Source: Mangrovimonas sp. YM274 (GTDB taxonomy: Bacteria; Bacteroidota; Bacteroidia; Flavobacteriales; Flavobacteriaceae). Taken from it: 64,000 nt of DNA. The number at the start of each line of letters is the position of its first letter. Position 1 is the first letter of the stretch. A program made the translations under genes and the position numbers. Shown in pieces: positions 18,101-24,879 of this stretch. The notes below the pieces were generated by a model. The model worked only from the letters and a program-made list of their open reading frames with translations, did no database searches and was not told the DNA's origin. The stretch lies in assembly GCF_030908385.1 (NCBI RefSeq), contig NZ_CP133091.1:372001-436000 (forward strand), written 5' to 3'.

Positions 18101-18495
18101 GCAATCCCTCCCAAGATCACAGGGGCATGCACAATAATTTGTATCTCAACACTGGCATTGTTGGGCAAACTTGCCACCGTACCCGTAAGTATATTTCCCG
18201 CGCTTAAACTAAACCCAGAAGCTGCCGAAGCACCGCCAAGGTTGTTTTGCGATTCATAGGAAACCACGGTAACATAATTGCTCATTTCTACAGAAAAGCT
18301 GGCATTATTTACCGCATTTCCAGAGTTGATGATGGTAACCACATACTGAAATTGCTCATAAATCTCTACTTGTGAAATATCTGTGCCACTGAGGTTTTGG
18401 GCTTCCACAACAACAGCTAAATCGGTGGTTTGTGATTGGAGGTTTAAAAAGGCAAAGCAAAAGAAAAGAACGAAACTAACTTTTTTCAAGCTCAT
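15103..18495 (-). CDS. Large DUF11-repeat surface protein with T9SS type B C-terminus
   Basis: A 1130-residue exported protein with signal peptide (about 1-22, ending LQSQ). Repeated immunoglobulin-like DUF11 domains run from about 25 to 1040. Typical segments are VTYEFTITNNSS, ITYEITVSNLGNEDT and VTFVVTATNLGTTIANNIVI. The last ~85 residues are the gliding-motility-associated, type IX secretion type B domain (PEGLSPNADGFNDFLVIP...LKIYNRLGVQIYE...GTYYYLLEL). It is probably a long, repetitive adhesin or matrix protein displayed on or released from the surface. Many paired cysteines occur in the central repeats. Confidence 0.85.
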   Translation of the reverse strand: MSLKKVSFVLFFCFAFLNLQSQTTDLAVVVEAQNLSGTDISQVEIYEQFQYVVTIINSGNAVNNASFSVEMSNYVTVVSYESQNNLGGASAASGFSLSAGNILTGTVASLPNNASVEIQIIVHAPVILGGIAVNAAVSPPDSTTDTNPNNNESIISMGVIDIPIDFTVTYAQINPTAGTGISAWNDTVTYEFTITNNSSIDFPLNGFFGKMSLNSNLNGGSPVVALQSLECIGATNGTECPDVSEISASPVVVSGASSILVYNNTHLYTSGGSVTFQVTYQFLNATCAMVPYQISVDSFVSIDLDHTNESSNLSNEVTTPLLNAEPCDLTDICIDTVQISPDVSQVVNWGEEVVFETTVCNNGPMDAPIVFFLQNLSPSVQWDIISVECTDTTGNVSCDDFTLSIQDALWSTSTFDMPVGATITITTTVIFLEPECSTSIQNTVAHVRSGTNILQAQLFDTNIENSAQSDYVTLPPTSLCPSSDITVAKTQIDPAPPEGTSALNTTDWGPITYEITVSNLGNEDTFIILSDYMTLESQTDVLGELISVECSGTTGTAQCFPIAHAYLNTPQDGVPEDGENDIFWEILTEDNWVLPGQSSVSFQATVNWQTECSAIGVPVVNNVSINHANDTVIDPNSSNNTVSTTSYLAPCIDLIVQTFPEFTQVPINQDFDWIVDISNSVTSSNATDIMFENVLGNEFAVNGTPTCEIITGTATCINTFTVTENTITGTIPNMEAGAIIRVTIPVTAPNYGGAFNNTAKAIPNGTTNHELTPETNISISNIQVIAPTLVKAFTPDTIMENQESVLEFTIYNINSNPAQSEIAFTDNLPNGLVLSGTPYWTEDNGCTATFTGNQGDTAIGINNLTFPDGVESCKFAVTVTSSITGTYINDSNNFTDLSNIDVSQTFAQLTVIEDTSDVDIEVLKSVTPEDVSIGGEVTFVVTATNLGTTIANNIVIADNLPLGYEYLSATVSLGNFDMATFIWNIPILQPGQSETLTMTARVRSSEDLLNVAFLEDVNELDRNPLNNNANAFVTVDNCLVIPEGLSPNADGFNDFLVIPCIEDYIGNILKIYNRLGVQIYESSNYQNNWDGRPNMGFPETNKVLPVGTYYYLLELPNNQKPIIGWIYLNY

Positions 18496-18544
18496 AAATT
18501 GGTTGGGTTGGTTTTATAAATTAGATGTCAAATACCTTCGTTGG

Positions 18545-18577
18545 TTGCGTCAATATAATGAAAAGATTGTACTTTTG
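18545..18577 (+). promoter_or_regulatory. rsmI promoter
   Basis: TACTTTTG at 18570-18577 is a full -7 match. A TTG at 18546-18548 sits 21 bases upstream as a -33 element. Transcription would begin near 18583, about 13 bases before the ATG at 18596, which settles that start against longer in-frame readings. Confidence 0.6.
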
Positions 18578-18595
18578 AGCTCTAATCCGCCTAAA

Positions 18596-19267
18596 ATGAG
18601 TAAGCTTTACATTGTTCCCACGCCCATAGGAAATCTTAAGGATATGACATTTAGAGCCATTGAGGTTCTAAAGGAAGTCGACTTGATCCTTGCCGAAGAC
18701 ACCCGTACCTCAGGGAAATTGCTGAAGCATTTCGAGATTGCCACGCCCTCGCAATCGCACCATATGCACAACGAACATAAAACGGTAGAAGGCTTGGTGC
18801 AAAAACTAAAGGGCGGCATGAGCATTGCCTTGATAAGCGATGCTGGGACACCGGCCATTTCAGACCCTGGATTTTTATTGACTAGGGCATGTATTGAAAA
18901 CGGTATCGATGTAGAATGCCTGCCTGGAGCAACTGCCTTTGTACCTGCCTTAGTGAATTCAGGCTTGCCTAACGACAAGTTTGTGTTTGAAGGCTTTTTG
19001 CCAGTGAAAAAGGGACGTCAAACAAGACTCACCCTCTTGGCCGAAGAATCCCGAACCATGATTTTTTACGAGAGTCCGCACAAGTTGTTGAAGACCTTAA
19101 CAAATTTCTGCGAATACTTTGGTGCCGACCGTCCCGTGTCCGTATCTAGAGAGCTTACCAAGCTATACGAAGAAACCGTGAGAGGAACTGCTCAAGAGGT
19201 TTTGGACCATTATACCCAAAAGCCACCCAAAGGGGAGATTGTGATTATAGTAGGCGGAAAGAAATAA
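18596..19267 (+). CDS. rsmI: 16S rRNA (cytidine1402-2'-O)-methyltransferase
   Basis: RsmI (223 residues) 2'-O-methylates C1402 of 16S rRNA with SAM, fine-tuning the decoding centre. It has the tetrapyrrole-methylase fold: LYIVPTPIGNLKDMTFRAIE at the N-terminus, AEDTRTSGKLL, the SAM loop ALISDAGTPAISDPG, and FYESPHKLLKTL. The open frame extends upstream to 18383, but that region lies inside the divergent DUF11 gene and upstream of the promoter, so the start at 18596 is right. It is 34 bp before the HopJ-family gene. Confidence 0.95.
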   Translation: MSKLYIVPTPIGNLKDMTFRAIEVLKEVDLILAEDTRTSGKLLKHFEIATPSQSHHMHNEHKTVEGLVQKLKGGMSIALISDAGTPAISDPGFLLTRACIENGIDVECLPGATAFVPALVNSGLPNDKFVFEGFLPVKKGRQTRLTLLAEESRTMIFYESPHKLLKTLTNFCEYFGADRPVSVSRELTKLYEETVRGTAQEVLDHYTQKPPKGEIVIIVGGKK

Positions 19268-19301
19268 GCCCTAAAACAACATTAAATAAACATAGAGACA
19301 C

Positions 19302-19646
19302 ATGACGATTGACGCATTCAAACAAAAATTACAAAGCACACCAAAACAAATAGAGTTTGCAGAAACCATGGCAGTTGTAGAAGCCAACTATAATTTTACG
19401 CCTACGGCTTTTACTAACGGTAACCTACACAACAAGGCGGGAGAAAACTCTGGCTCTTGCAAATTGTTGGCCTTTGCCCAATTGCAAGGCTTTAGCCAGG
19501 AAGACGCTTTGGCTTGCTTCGGGAAGTTTTATTTTGAAGAGGTATTGAACGACCCAAACGGTACGGGGCACCAAAACATTAGAAACTTTATGGCTACAGG
19601 CTTTGAAGGTCTTAGCTTCGAAGGTTCACCATTGCAGGAAAAATAG
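19302..19646 (+). CDS. HopJ-family (PF08888) protein
   Basis: A 114-residue protein of the HopJ type III effector family. The name comes from a Pseudomonas syringae effector, but homologues are common in free-living bacteria without type III secretion, so an effector role is not implied. The conserved core is visible: NYNFTPTAFTNGNLHNKAGEN, GSCKLLAFAQ, CFGKFYFEEV and GTGHQNIRNFM. No signal peptide. It is downstream of rsmI and probably co-transcribed. Function unknown. Confidence 0.85.
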   Translation: MTIDAFKQKLQSTPKQIEFAETMAVVEANYNFTPTAFTNGNLHNKAGENSGSCKLLAFAQLQGFSQEDALACFGKFYFEEVLNDPNGTGHQNIRNFMATGFEGLSFEGSPLQEK

Positions 19647-19690
19647 TTGCAGGCACGTAGCGGGTTGTTAAATTCCTTTTTTAGCACATC

Positions 19691-19747
19691 AAAACCCGTT
19701 ATTTCGAGTGGCATTTCACAGAAATGCTGTATAGAGAAAAGGGTTTT
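19691..19747. repeat. Nested palindrome (REP-like)
   Basis: Outer arms AAAACCC and GGGTTTT enclose an inner stem CATTTC/GAAATG (19712-19726) with a 3-base loop. The composition (TTATTTCGAGTG ... TATAGAGAAA) recalls short palindromic repeats that I remember as scattered through flavobacterial intergenic DNA. That resemblance is from memory, not a search. Confidence 0.45.
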
Positions 19748-19828
19748 GAAGGGTTTTTAGGTTTCATTGCAGTTGTTCTCATGATTATTGCGAAAAACCA
19801 GGCAAGCTGATGAATGATTGATAAACGT

Positions 19829-19866
19829 AAAGCACTCCGTTATGTATTGATGGAGTGCTTTCTTTT
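19829..19866 (+). terminator. Terminator after the HopJ-family gene
   Basis: A perfect 10-bp stem AAAGCACTCC/GGAGTGCTTT with a 13-base loop is followed by CTTTTT. It is about 180 bp past the hopJ stop and is the first strong terminator on this strand. Confidence 0.75.
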
Positions 19867-19872
19867 TGGATG

Positions 19873-19893
19873 CCACGTGATGCAATCACGCGG
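19873..19893 (+). repeat. REP-like palindrome, copy A
   Basis: A 21-bp imperfect palindrome (CCACGTGATG centre then CAATCACGCGG). It matches copy B (21287-21307, opposite strand) at 17 of 21 positions, and similarity extends into a GAGCGTTGG flank. The two copies lie on either side of the gene at 19944-20960 in inverted orientation. Confidence 0.5.
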
Positions 19894-19943
19894 GAGCGTT
19901 GGGGCGGTATTTTTTTTTAATAAACTTGATTATAAACTTATCG

Positions 19944-20960
19944 TTATGAATCAGTTTTCTGTTTTGAAGACTTTTTTATAGCGTTGCTGATAGCCTCGAT
20001 ATGTTTTGCTTTGATTGAATATTGAATTGTACCCTCAATATAATTGCTATAAACAATTTCGCCAGTTCTAGAATTCACAACTTGTATAAATTGTTCTGCA
20101 TTCATACGGGCATATCTTAAATAGTGCACTTCTTCATTGTTCATTATTTTACTGCTCAATTCTTCATCTGCTATAACTTCATAGTTATAATCATAGTGCT
20201 TAAATACCTTTTGAAGTTTTTCATCGGTCAAATTATTATAGTCTGTAGTTAAATAGGATGGAATATAAAGGGTAGAGTTGCTTAAATTTTGAAGTTCTGC
20301 TAAGTAACTGTCTTGGTACATCCAGTATACCTCTTCATCTATGAGGAGCTGGTTTATTTTTTGAAAGTAATTTTTTAAGAATCCAGGGCTATAATTGTAG
20401 ATGACCTTTTCATTGTACATTAAGTGCATTGCCTCGTCCATTTTACGCCCTTGCATGGCAGTAAAAGGGAACCCTGCATATAAATAGAAGCGTGCCACAT
20501 TAGTGGTGTTAGATTTTATTATTTTTTCTAATTTTCTCTCCTTTTTCTTGGGGGAGAGTTCTTTAAGTTCTTTAACTATAGTATTAGAATCATACATGGC
20601 GAAATCCATATACGTAAACAAGGAAACGCTTTCGCCTCCATATTTCATCTGTTTGATCCTTTTAAAGCCAGATAGTCTGACTATTGAGTAGTCATTGCCC
20701 CAATAATCTTCAATTTTAAAATCTGGTAACATTACAACTTTATAAGGAGTTACCGTCCATGAAGCTTTAAGTATGTTTTCGTAAACTTCTTTTTCGTAGA
20801 TGTTGGATAGCACAAATACCGTTGTAGATTTTTTAAACTTTTCTAAAACTCCATTTTCAAAATTAGCAGAAGGGCCAATGTGTTTTGAACTCACCGATAC
20901 TTGGGCATATGCTTGGTAAGCAATTAGAGATACTAATAGAAGTAGGGTTTTTAATTTCAT
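19944..20960 (-). CDS. Secreted hypothetical protein
   Basis: Not recognised as a named family. It has 338 residues with a clear signal peptide (MKLKTLLLLVSLIAYQAYA, cleaved about residue 19) and no later membrane helix. The mature protein begins with a short alpha/beta stretch (TTVFVLSNIYEKEVYENILKA). A Lys-rich segment (LSPKKKERKLEKIIKS) sits near the middle, and the C-terminus is lysine-rich. It is probably periplasmic. It stands alone on its strand, bracketed by inverted REP-like palindromes, in an otherwise gene-poor stretch. Confidence 0.65.
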   Translation of the reverse strand: MKLKTLLLLVSLIAYQAYAQVSVSSKHIGPSANFENGVLEKFKKSTTVFVLSNIYEKEVYENILKASWTVTPYKVVMLPDFKIEDYWGNDYSIVRLSGFKRIKQMKYGGESVSLFTYMDFAMYDSNTIVKELKELSPKKKERKLEKIIKSNTTNVARFYLYAGFPFTAMQGRKMDEAMHLMYNEKVIYNYSPGFLKNYFQKINQLLIDEEVYWMYQDSYLAELQNLSNSTLYIPSYLTTDYNNLTDEKLQKVFKHYDYNYEVIADEELSSKIMNNEEVHYLRYARMNAEQFIQVVNSRTGEIVYSNYIEGTIQYSIKAKHIEAISNAIKKSSKQKTDS

Positions 20961-21286
20961 TTGTTATGGTTGGTTAAAGGTTAATTGAAGCTAGTTGTTT
21001 TAGCTACTTTTTCAAGTTTAAATTTAGACAATTGAGGAAGGATTTAAATGTGTTTTTATACAAATAAAAAGGATTGTTATTCAAGGTGTTGAAAATTAAA
21101 AAGTTATGTTCGGGAGAGTTTAGTGATTTTGTTCTGTGCAATTTATTGAGTTTTGATATAGATAAAGCCTTGGTTTTCAAAAAGCCTGTTCACATCCCCC
21201 TTACTCCCCCTTCAAAGGGGGAATTTACTTGGGTTTTGATATGGTTGTCTTGGGGATGTTTATTTCTCAATAATCACCTTACGCTA

Positions 21287-21307
21287 CCGCGCGATTATAT
21301 CGCGTGG
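21287..21307 (-). repeat. REP-like palindrome, copy B
   Basis: Minus-strand CCACGCGATA then TAATCGCGCGG, an imperfect 21-bp palindrome. It matches copy A at 17 of 21 positions and is followed by a similar TAGCGTAAGG flank. Confidence 0.5.
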
Positions 21308-21408
21308 TACTCTGCCCTCAACCACCCCTTCTAGGGGCTTTCTAGGGGTTTTGTTCGAGGATTCTTCGTGTTTTCCTCGTAAAACGTGGCTTTTACCGAA
21401 CAATCCTC

Positions 21409-21477
21409 GAAGGAAACACGAAGGAAACACGAAGGAAAAGTGAAGGAAGGGATATGAAGGGATATGAAGGGATGGGG
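21409..21477 (+). repeat. Short tandem repeat array
   Basis: Units of 11 bp (GAAGGAAACAC, GAAGGAAACAC, GAAGGAAAAGT) pass into 10-bp units (GATATGAAGG twice, then GATGGGG). The purine-rich strand is the plus strand. The first units are also inverted complements of TTCGTGTTTTCCTCG at 21365-21379, allowing a long hairpin. Confidence 0.75.
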
Positions 21478-21582
21478 TAATTGTTAAGAAATTAGTGCGG
21501 AGGTTGGGGGTTTTTGTGTGGTGGGAGTGGTGCTTGTTTGGCTGTTGGTGTTTGTTTACTTTGCTTGCCTAGTGCGTTCATT

Positions 21583-21956
21583 TTCTTTACTCGTCTAAAG
21601 AAAACGAACCAAAAGAAAAGACGCCCTGTTGGCAGGTCTTTGTGATGTGCCAACACAACCGGAAGAGGGTTCCTAAATGTTCTCCAAGGCTTCGAACATT
21701 TTTAACGGAGCTCTCTTCCTTGACTTACAACAGGTTGTTCCGTCGTTGTCGGAATGGGGTTTGGTGGTTCATAGATGTGTGTAATGTCCTCATTTTCGAC
21801 TTCGGGACCCGTAGCTGCAACCGACGTTAAAAACAAAACGCTGTTTGAGCCCCAAGAGATTGGGGCGAGTTCGTTTTGTTTAGGCGGTAAAGCGTTACGG
21901 GTGAATAAGAAAATGCAGACTTGATTTTTTGGATCTTTTGTATCAAGACAAAAGAG
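21583..21956. repeat. Multi-hairpin structured element, about 375 bp
   Basis: At least five inverted repeats follow each other: TTTTCTTT/AAAGAAAA (21583-21606), TGTTGGCA/TGCCAACA (21627-21655), AAATGTTC/GAACATTT (21675-21701), a nested pair AAACAAAACG/CGTTTTGTTT around GCCCCAA/TTGGGGC (21831-21881), and TCTTTTGT/ACAAAAGA (21934-21955). The left end on plus and the right end on minus resemble each other (motifs like AACCAAAAGAAAAGAC and ATCCAAAAAATCAAGTC), so the ends form a diverged terminal inverted repeat. No transposase is encoded. Confidence 0.55.
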
Positions 21957-22037
21957 CATATAAAGAAGACGGTTCAGTTATTTCGCTCCCTCTGCTTGAC
22001 AAACCTTCTTTGAGATTGTAATTCTTAAAATTATCTT

Positions 22038-22886
22038 TTACTCCAAAGCAAACAACCTATTGACTACATCAATAAACGCTTCATTCCATAAACGGTTATC
22101 ATGCCCGCTCTCAAATTCTTGTATTTCGGCAAATGCCTTGAGTGTGGCATATTTTGCCTTAATAAATTCGGCATCCTCTTTAAGGAAAAAGGGTTCCTCG
22201 CTTCCATAGCGTAAATATAGATTGGGGTATTGCATGTTGCTGTTCCAATTATTGCTTTGGATGTCGCCTCCGAAAGTTGAAAAACATAGATAGGTTCCGA
22301 TGGTGTTTGGATGCGAGTTCAAGAGACTGACTCCAAATCCGGCCCCATTGGACACGCCATAGAAGTACCGATTATCTTTTTTGGGTTTTTGGAGGTATTT
22401 GCTTTCTATTTCAGGAATGAACTCTTCAACAAAATAGGCTTTATGGTTTTTAAATCTGTGGACCAATAAGGAATCTTCTTCTCTCGAAGGGTGCCTGTCT
22501 ATGTATTCAAAATTTCGGTAGGTAAGGTATACCTTATTGCCATCACCAGTGGTTGTGCTTGTGCTGTCTGCAATTTTACTGTTAGAAAAGCTGGCAACAA
22601 AAATTAGGGGTTTTATAATTTGGTGCTCAATTAACGAATCCAATAAGTGTTTCTTTTGCGTTAAGTGGCTATTGCCATCAGTAGCGTACATAATGGGGTA
22701 TTGCTTGCTTGGGTTAAATCCCTTGGGCAAATACACAATATGCTTCCTATATTCGGAAAGGTGAGTGCTGTAAATGGAATCTGTAAAGAATTGAGATGTT
22801 GCATTTCCTTTATCAAGTTTTGAATTACAGGAAAACGTCAATAGGAGTGTACACCCAACAACAAATACTACGGTTTTAATGCTCAT
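22038..22886 (-). CDS. Esterase-type alpha/beta hydrolase lipoprotein
   Basis: A 282-residue putative esterase of the enterochelin esterase/S-formylglutathione hydrolase superfamily. A lipobox ends at FSC early in the sequence, so the enzyme is probably anchored in the periplasm or outer membrane. The nucleophile elbow is GVSNG in YFYGVSNGAGFGVSLL, the oxyanion region is VYLPKGFNPSKQYPIMYATDG, and the C-terminal His is in FESGHDNRLWNEAF. The upstream in-frame codon at 22904 is TTG. The ATG at 22886 directly precedes the signal sequence and is preferred. Confidence 0.75.
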   Translation of the reverse strand: MSIKTVVFVVGCTLLLTFSCNSKLDKGNATSQFFTDSIYSTHLSEYRKHIVYLPKGFNPSKQYPIMYATDGNSHLTQKKHLLDSLIEHQIIKPLIFVASFSNSKIADSTSTTTGDGNKVYLTYRNFEYIDRHPSREEDSLLVHRFKNHKAYFVEEFIPEIESKYLQKPKKDNRYFYGVSNGAGFGVSLLNSHPNTIGTYLCFSTFGGDIQSNNWNSNMQYPNLYLRYGSEEPFFLKEDAEFIKAKYATLKAFAEIQEFESGHDNRLWNEAFIDVVNRLFALE

Positions 22887-23022
22887 AGCAGTAGTTTTGA
22901 ACAATTGCTTTGGAGATTATGCTAAAAAGTTGGCATAAACACCTTTTTATTTAAATGATTAGGTTTTCAATAGCTATTTCTAGACCTTACAGAATGAATG
23001 GTAATTCACCGGTTAAAACCAC

Positions 23023-23793
23023 TTATCCGTTCACAAAATACTGTTGGTATTTTAAAATTTCTTGTGGATTTTCCTTCATATCTATTCGTTTTACTTCATT
23101 GCCCTTTTCGTCAAGTTCGATAAGGTAATGCTCGTCGCCTTCATCCAACATACGCAGAAATACTTTCAAGCTGCCATCGTCGTTATAAAACTTTACGGCT
23201 TCAAAATTGTCGTAGTTGGACGAGATTGATTCAAAAAATACTTTACCATTTCTTATGTCTTGGGTTATGGTGCGGCCATCTCTAATAAAGAGTTGCCGTG
23301 TGATGTTGCCAATAATATCATAGGTAGCGGATTCTATTATCTCCCCTTTTTCTATAGTCGCTTCGGTTTCTAGCTGTCCACTTTCATAATAAGTTTTTAT
23401 GGTACCATATTGAAGGTCGTTGTTATATGGAGTTTCTTTTTTGAGGGCACCGGAAGGGTAGTAGGTTTTTTCGATACCGTGTTTCTTACCGTTAGAATAT
23501 TTTGAATGCGAAAAGATTTCACCGTTATTATGAAAAATCAAGTAGTCACCATTCAAAAGGCCTTCTTTAACATTGAATTCTTCCCATTTTTGGACCTTAT
23601 TGCCAACTACATAATAGCCGTCCATTAGTTGCTTGCTTTTGGAAAGTTTGTAGACAAACAGACCTTTGTAGGAATCAATGACATAGTCATTTCTGTCAAT
23701 AAAGGTAAACGCATCAGTCGGTTCCTTTTGTTTACAATTGTTTAGTGTGCCAATAAGTAATAAGGCAAGTAGTGGTTTAAATTGTTTTATCAT
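23023..23793 (-). CDS. YwqK/MORN-like repeat lipoprotein
   Basis: A 256-residue lipoprotein (lipobox ending LNNC) with tandem short beta-hairpin repeats of the YwqK antitoxin/MORN type: NGKKHGIEKTYYPSGALKKE, YGTIKTYYESGQLETEATIEKG, and weaker copies. The family name derives from a Bacillus antitoxin. In Bacteroidetes such proteins are abundant and mostly uncharacterised, and no toxin partner is next to this one. An upstream ATG at 23823 would overlap the AhpD-like gene by 25 bp. The ATG at 23793 starts just before the signal peptide and leaves a 5-bp gap. Confidence 0.7.
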   Translation of the reverse strand: MIKQFKPLLALLLIGTLNNCKQKEPTDAFTFIDRNDYVIDSYKGLFVYKLSKSKQLMDGYYVVGNKVQKWEEFNVKEGLLNGDYLIFHNNGEIFSHSKYSNGKKHGIEKTYYPSGALKKETPYNNDLQYGTIKTYYESGQLETEATIEKGEIIESATYDIIGNITRQLFIRDGRTITQDIRNGKVFFESISSNYDNFEAVKFYNDDGSLKVFLRMLDEGDEHYLIELDEKGNEVKRIDMKENPQEILKYQQYFVNG

Positions 23794-23798
23794 GTTGG

Positions 23799-24389
23799 TT
23801 ATATATGTTTTCCTTTGTTCCATCCATGTTTCCCCAAATACTGATTGCCGCTTTCCACAGCACCTTCCTCAATAGATGTGCCCATGCTGTCATTCCAACG
23901 GTTCAGGTAACCAAACAGGGAAATCACGCCTAGCATTTCTACAATCTCGCCTTCGTCCCAATGTTGGCGTAGGCGTTGTTCGATGGAGGTATCCACGGCG
24001 TTGGGTACTTGGCTGGCGGCAAGACTAAAATCCAGTGCGGCACGTTCGGCCTCGTTAAAGGCGGGGTGGGTACGGTAGTCCCAAATATGGTCCAATTGCT
24101 CTTGGTGGGCCCCGTAGCGTTCGGCCGCCCTAATGGCGTGGGCCTGGCAGTACCTACAGCCCGTGGCATTGCTGCTCACCCAGGCAATCATGCGCTTGAG
24201 GGCAGAAGTAACCCGTCCTTCGTTGGCCATCACCGCTTTGTTGAGGTTGATAAAGGCCTTGGAAATGGCTGGACGCCGCTGCATGGTAAGCACCGAGTTG
24301 GGACAAAATCCCAAGGTTTCGTTAAAGAATTCGGCTAGTTCCTTGGTTTCCTGGTCATAATCTGGCGATAATGGTGTGACAAGTGGCAT
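23799..24389 (-). CDS. AhpD-like carboxymuconolactone decarboxylase-family protein
   Basis: A 196-residue all-helical protein with the AhpD core CRYCQAHAIRAAE, that is CxxC followed by His. This is the redox centre of alkylhydroperoxidase D-like and peroxidase-related proteins. The rest (YDQETKELAEFFNETLGFCPNSVLTM; LDFSLAASQVPNAVD) fits the longer peroxidase-related members. It probably reduces peroxides, but the substrate is unknown. It diverges from an OsmC-family gene, a second thiol-peroxide-type protein, across a 66-bp shared promoter region. The pair looks like a small oxidative-stress unit. Local GC is higher than in the neighbouring genes. Confidence 0.8.
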   Translation of the reverse strand: MPLVTPLSPDYDQETKELAEFFNETLGFCPNSVLTMQRRPAISKAFINLNKAVMANEGRVTSALKRMIAWVSSNATGCRYCQAHAIRAAERYGAHQEQLDHIWDYRTHPAFNEAERAALDFSLAASQVPNAVDTSIEQRLRQHWDEGEIVEMLGVISLFGYLNRWNDSMGTSIEEGAVESGNQYLGKHGWNKGKHI

Positions 24390-24417
24390 AATTGTTCCTT
24401 TTTAGGGTTTTAAGTAG

Positions 24418-24425
24418 TATTTTTG
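24418..24425 (+). promoter_or_regulatory. -7 box of the OsmC-recJ transcript
   Basis: TATTTTTG is a full TAnnTTTG match 30 bp before the OsmC start. A TTG at 24392-24394 lies 23 bases upstream, slightly far for a -33 element. It lies in the divergent region with the AhpD-like gene. Confidence 0.55.
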
Positions 24426-24455
24426 AACTAACAAGTAACGAAAAAATCACAAAAG

Positions 24456-24878
24456 ATGACACATAAAGTTGTAACGCACTGGAAAGGGAACTCTCAATTT
24501 GAATCGGATAACCCAAGCGGAAAGACCCTGTTTATGGACACTTCAGAAGAACACGGGGGGCACAATTCGGGACTAAGACCTAAGGCCATGATGTTGTCGT
24601 CTTTGGCAGGATGTTCCGGTTTGGATGTGGTATCCATTTTGGACAAAATGAAGGTGCAGGTATCCGATTTTAGAATAGATACCTTTGGCGAACTTACCGA
24701 GGAGCACCCAAAAATCTACCATACCGTTAATGTGGAATACCATTTTTATGGCGAAAACCTTAATGAAGACAAAATAAAAAAGGCGGTAGATTTATCTGTC
24801 GAAAAATATTGTGGCGTTATGGAAATGTTTAGGAAATTTGCAACTGTAAATACTTCTATTCATTATCACAACAAATAG
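24456..24878 (+). CDS. OsmC/Ohr-family protein
   Basis: A 140-residue protein of the OsmC/YhfA branch. Members are thiol peroxidases that use two cysteines. Here one Cys is in LAGCSGLDVVSIL and the second in SVEKYCGVMEMF, at the expected spacing. Cytoplasmic. It is divergent from the AhpD-like gene and lies one base before recJ, so it is co-transcribed with a DNA-repair exonuclease. Peroxide detoxification is the likely role. Confidence 0.88.
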   Translation: MTHKVVTHWKGNSQFESDNPSGKTLFMDTSEEHGGHNSGLRPKAMMLSSLAGCSGLDVVSILDKMKVQVSDFRIDTFGELTEEHPKIYHTVNVEYHFYGENLNEDKIKKAVDLSVEKYCGVMEMFRKFATVNTSIHYHNK

Positions 24879-24879
24879 C

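Larger units (their letters stand above)
20961..22037. other. Gene-poor, repeat-rich intergenic region
   Basis: No convincing coding gene is present in about 1.08 kb. From left to right it holds an AT-rich leader (20961-21180), G/C-clustered palindromes (CCCCCTTCAAAGGGGG near 21205 and a CCCCTTCTAGGGG near 21324), REP-like copy B, an 11-bp/10-bp tandem array, and a long multi-hairpin element (21583-21956). Short open frames here (for example 21642-21830 plus and 21702-21959 minus) have no family features and run through the hairpins. Confidence 0.7.

Noticed and set aside
18383-18595. 71-codon N-terminal extension of RsmI
   Set aside because: It overlaps the start of the divergent DUF11 gene and the rsmI promoter, and the family starts at MSKLYIVPTPIGN.
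19302-19646. Type III secretion effector
   Set aside because: HopJ-domain proteins are widespread in bacteria without type III secretion. No secretion genes are in the window, and the organism type does not use that system.
21642-21830. 62-residue plus-strand open frame
   Set aside because: Cys/Arg-rich, overlaps the same hairpins as the frame above and has no recognisable start region.
21702-21959. 85-residue minus-strand open frame in the gene-poor region
   Set aside because: It runs through several perfect hairpins, has no domain, signal or membrane features, and its composition follows the palindromes. Treated as part of a repeat element.
22038-24389. Toxin-antitoxin system suggested by the YwqK-type repeat protein
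   Set aside because: The repeat family is named after an antitoxin, but this protein is a lipoprotein in the envelope and neither neighbour resembles a toxin.
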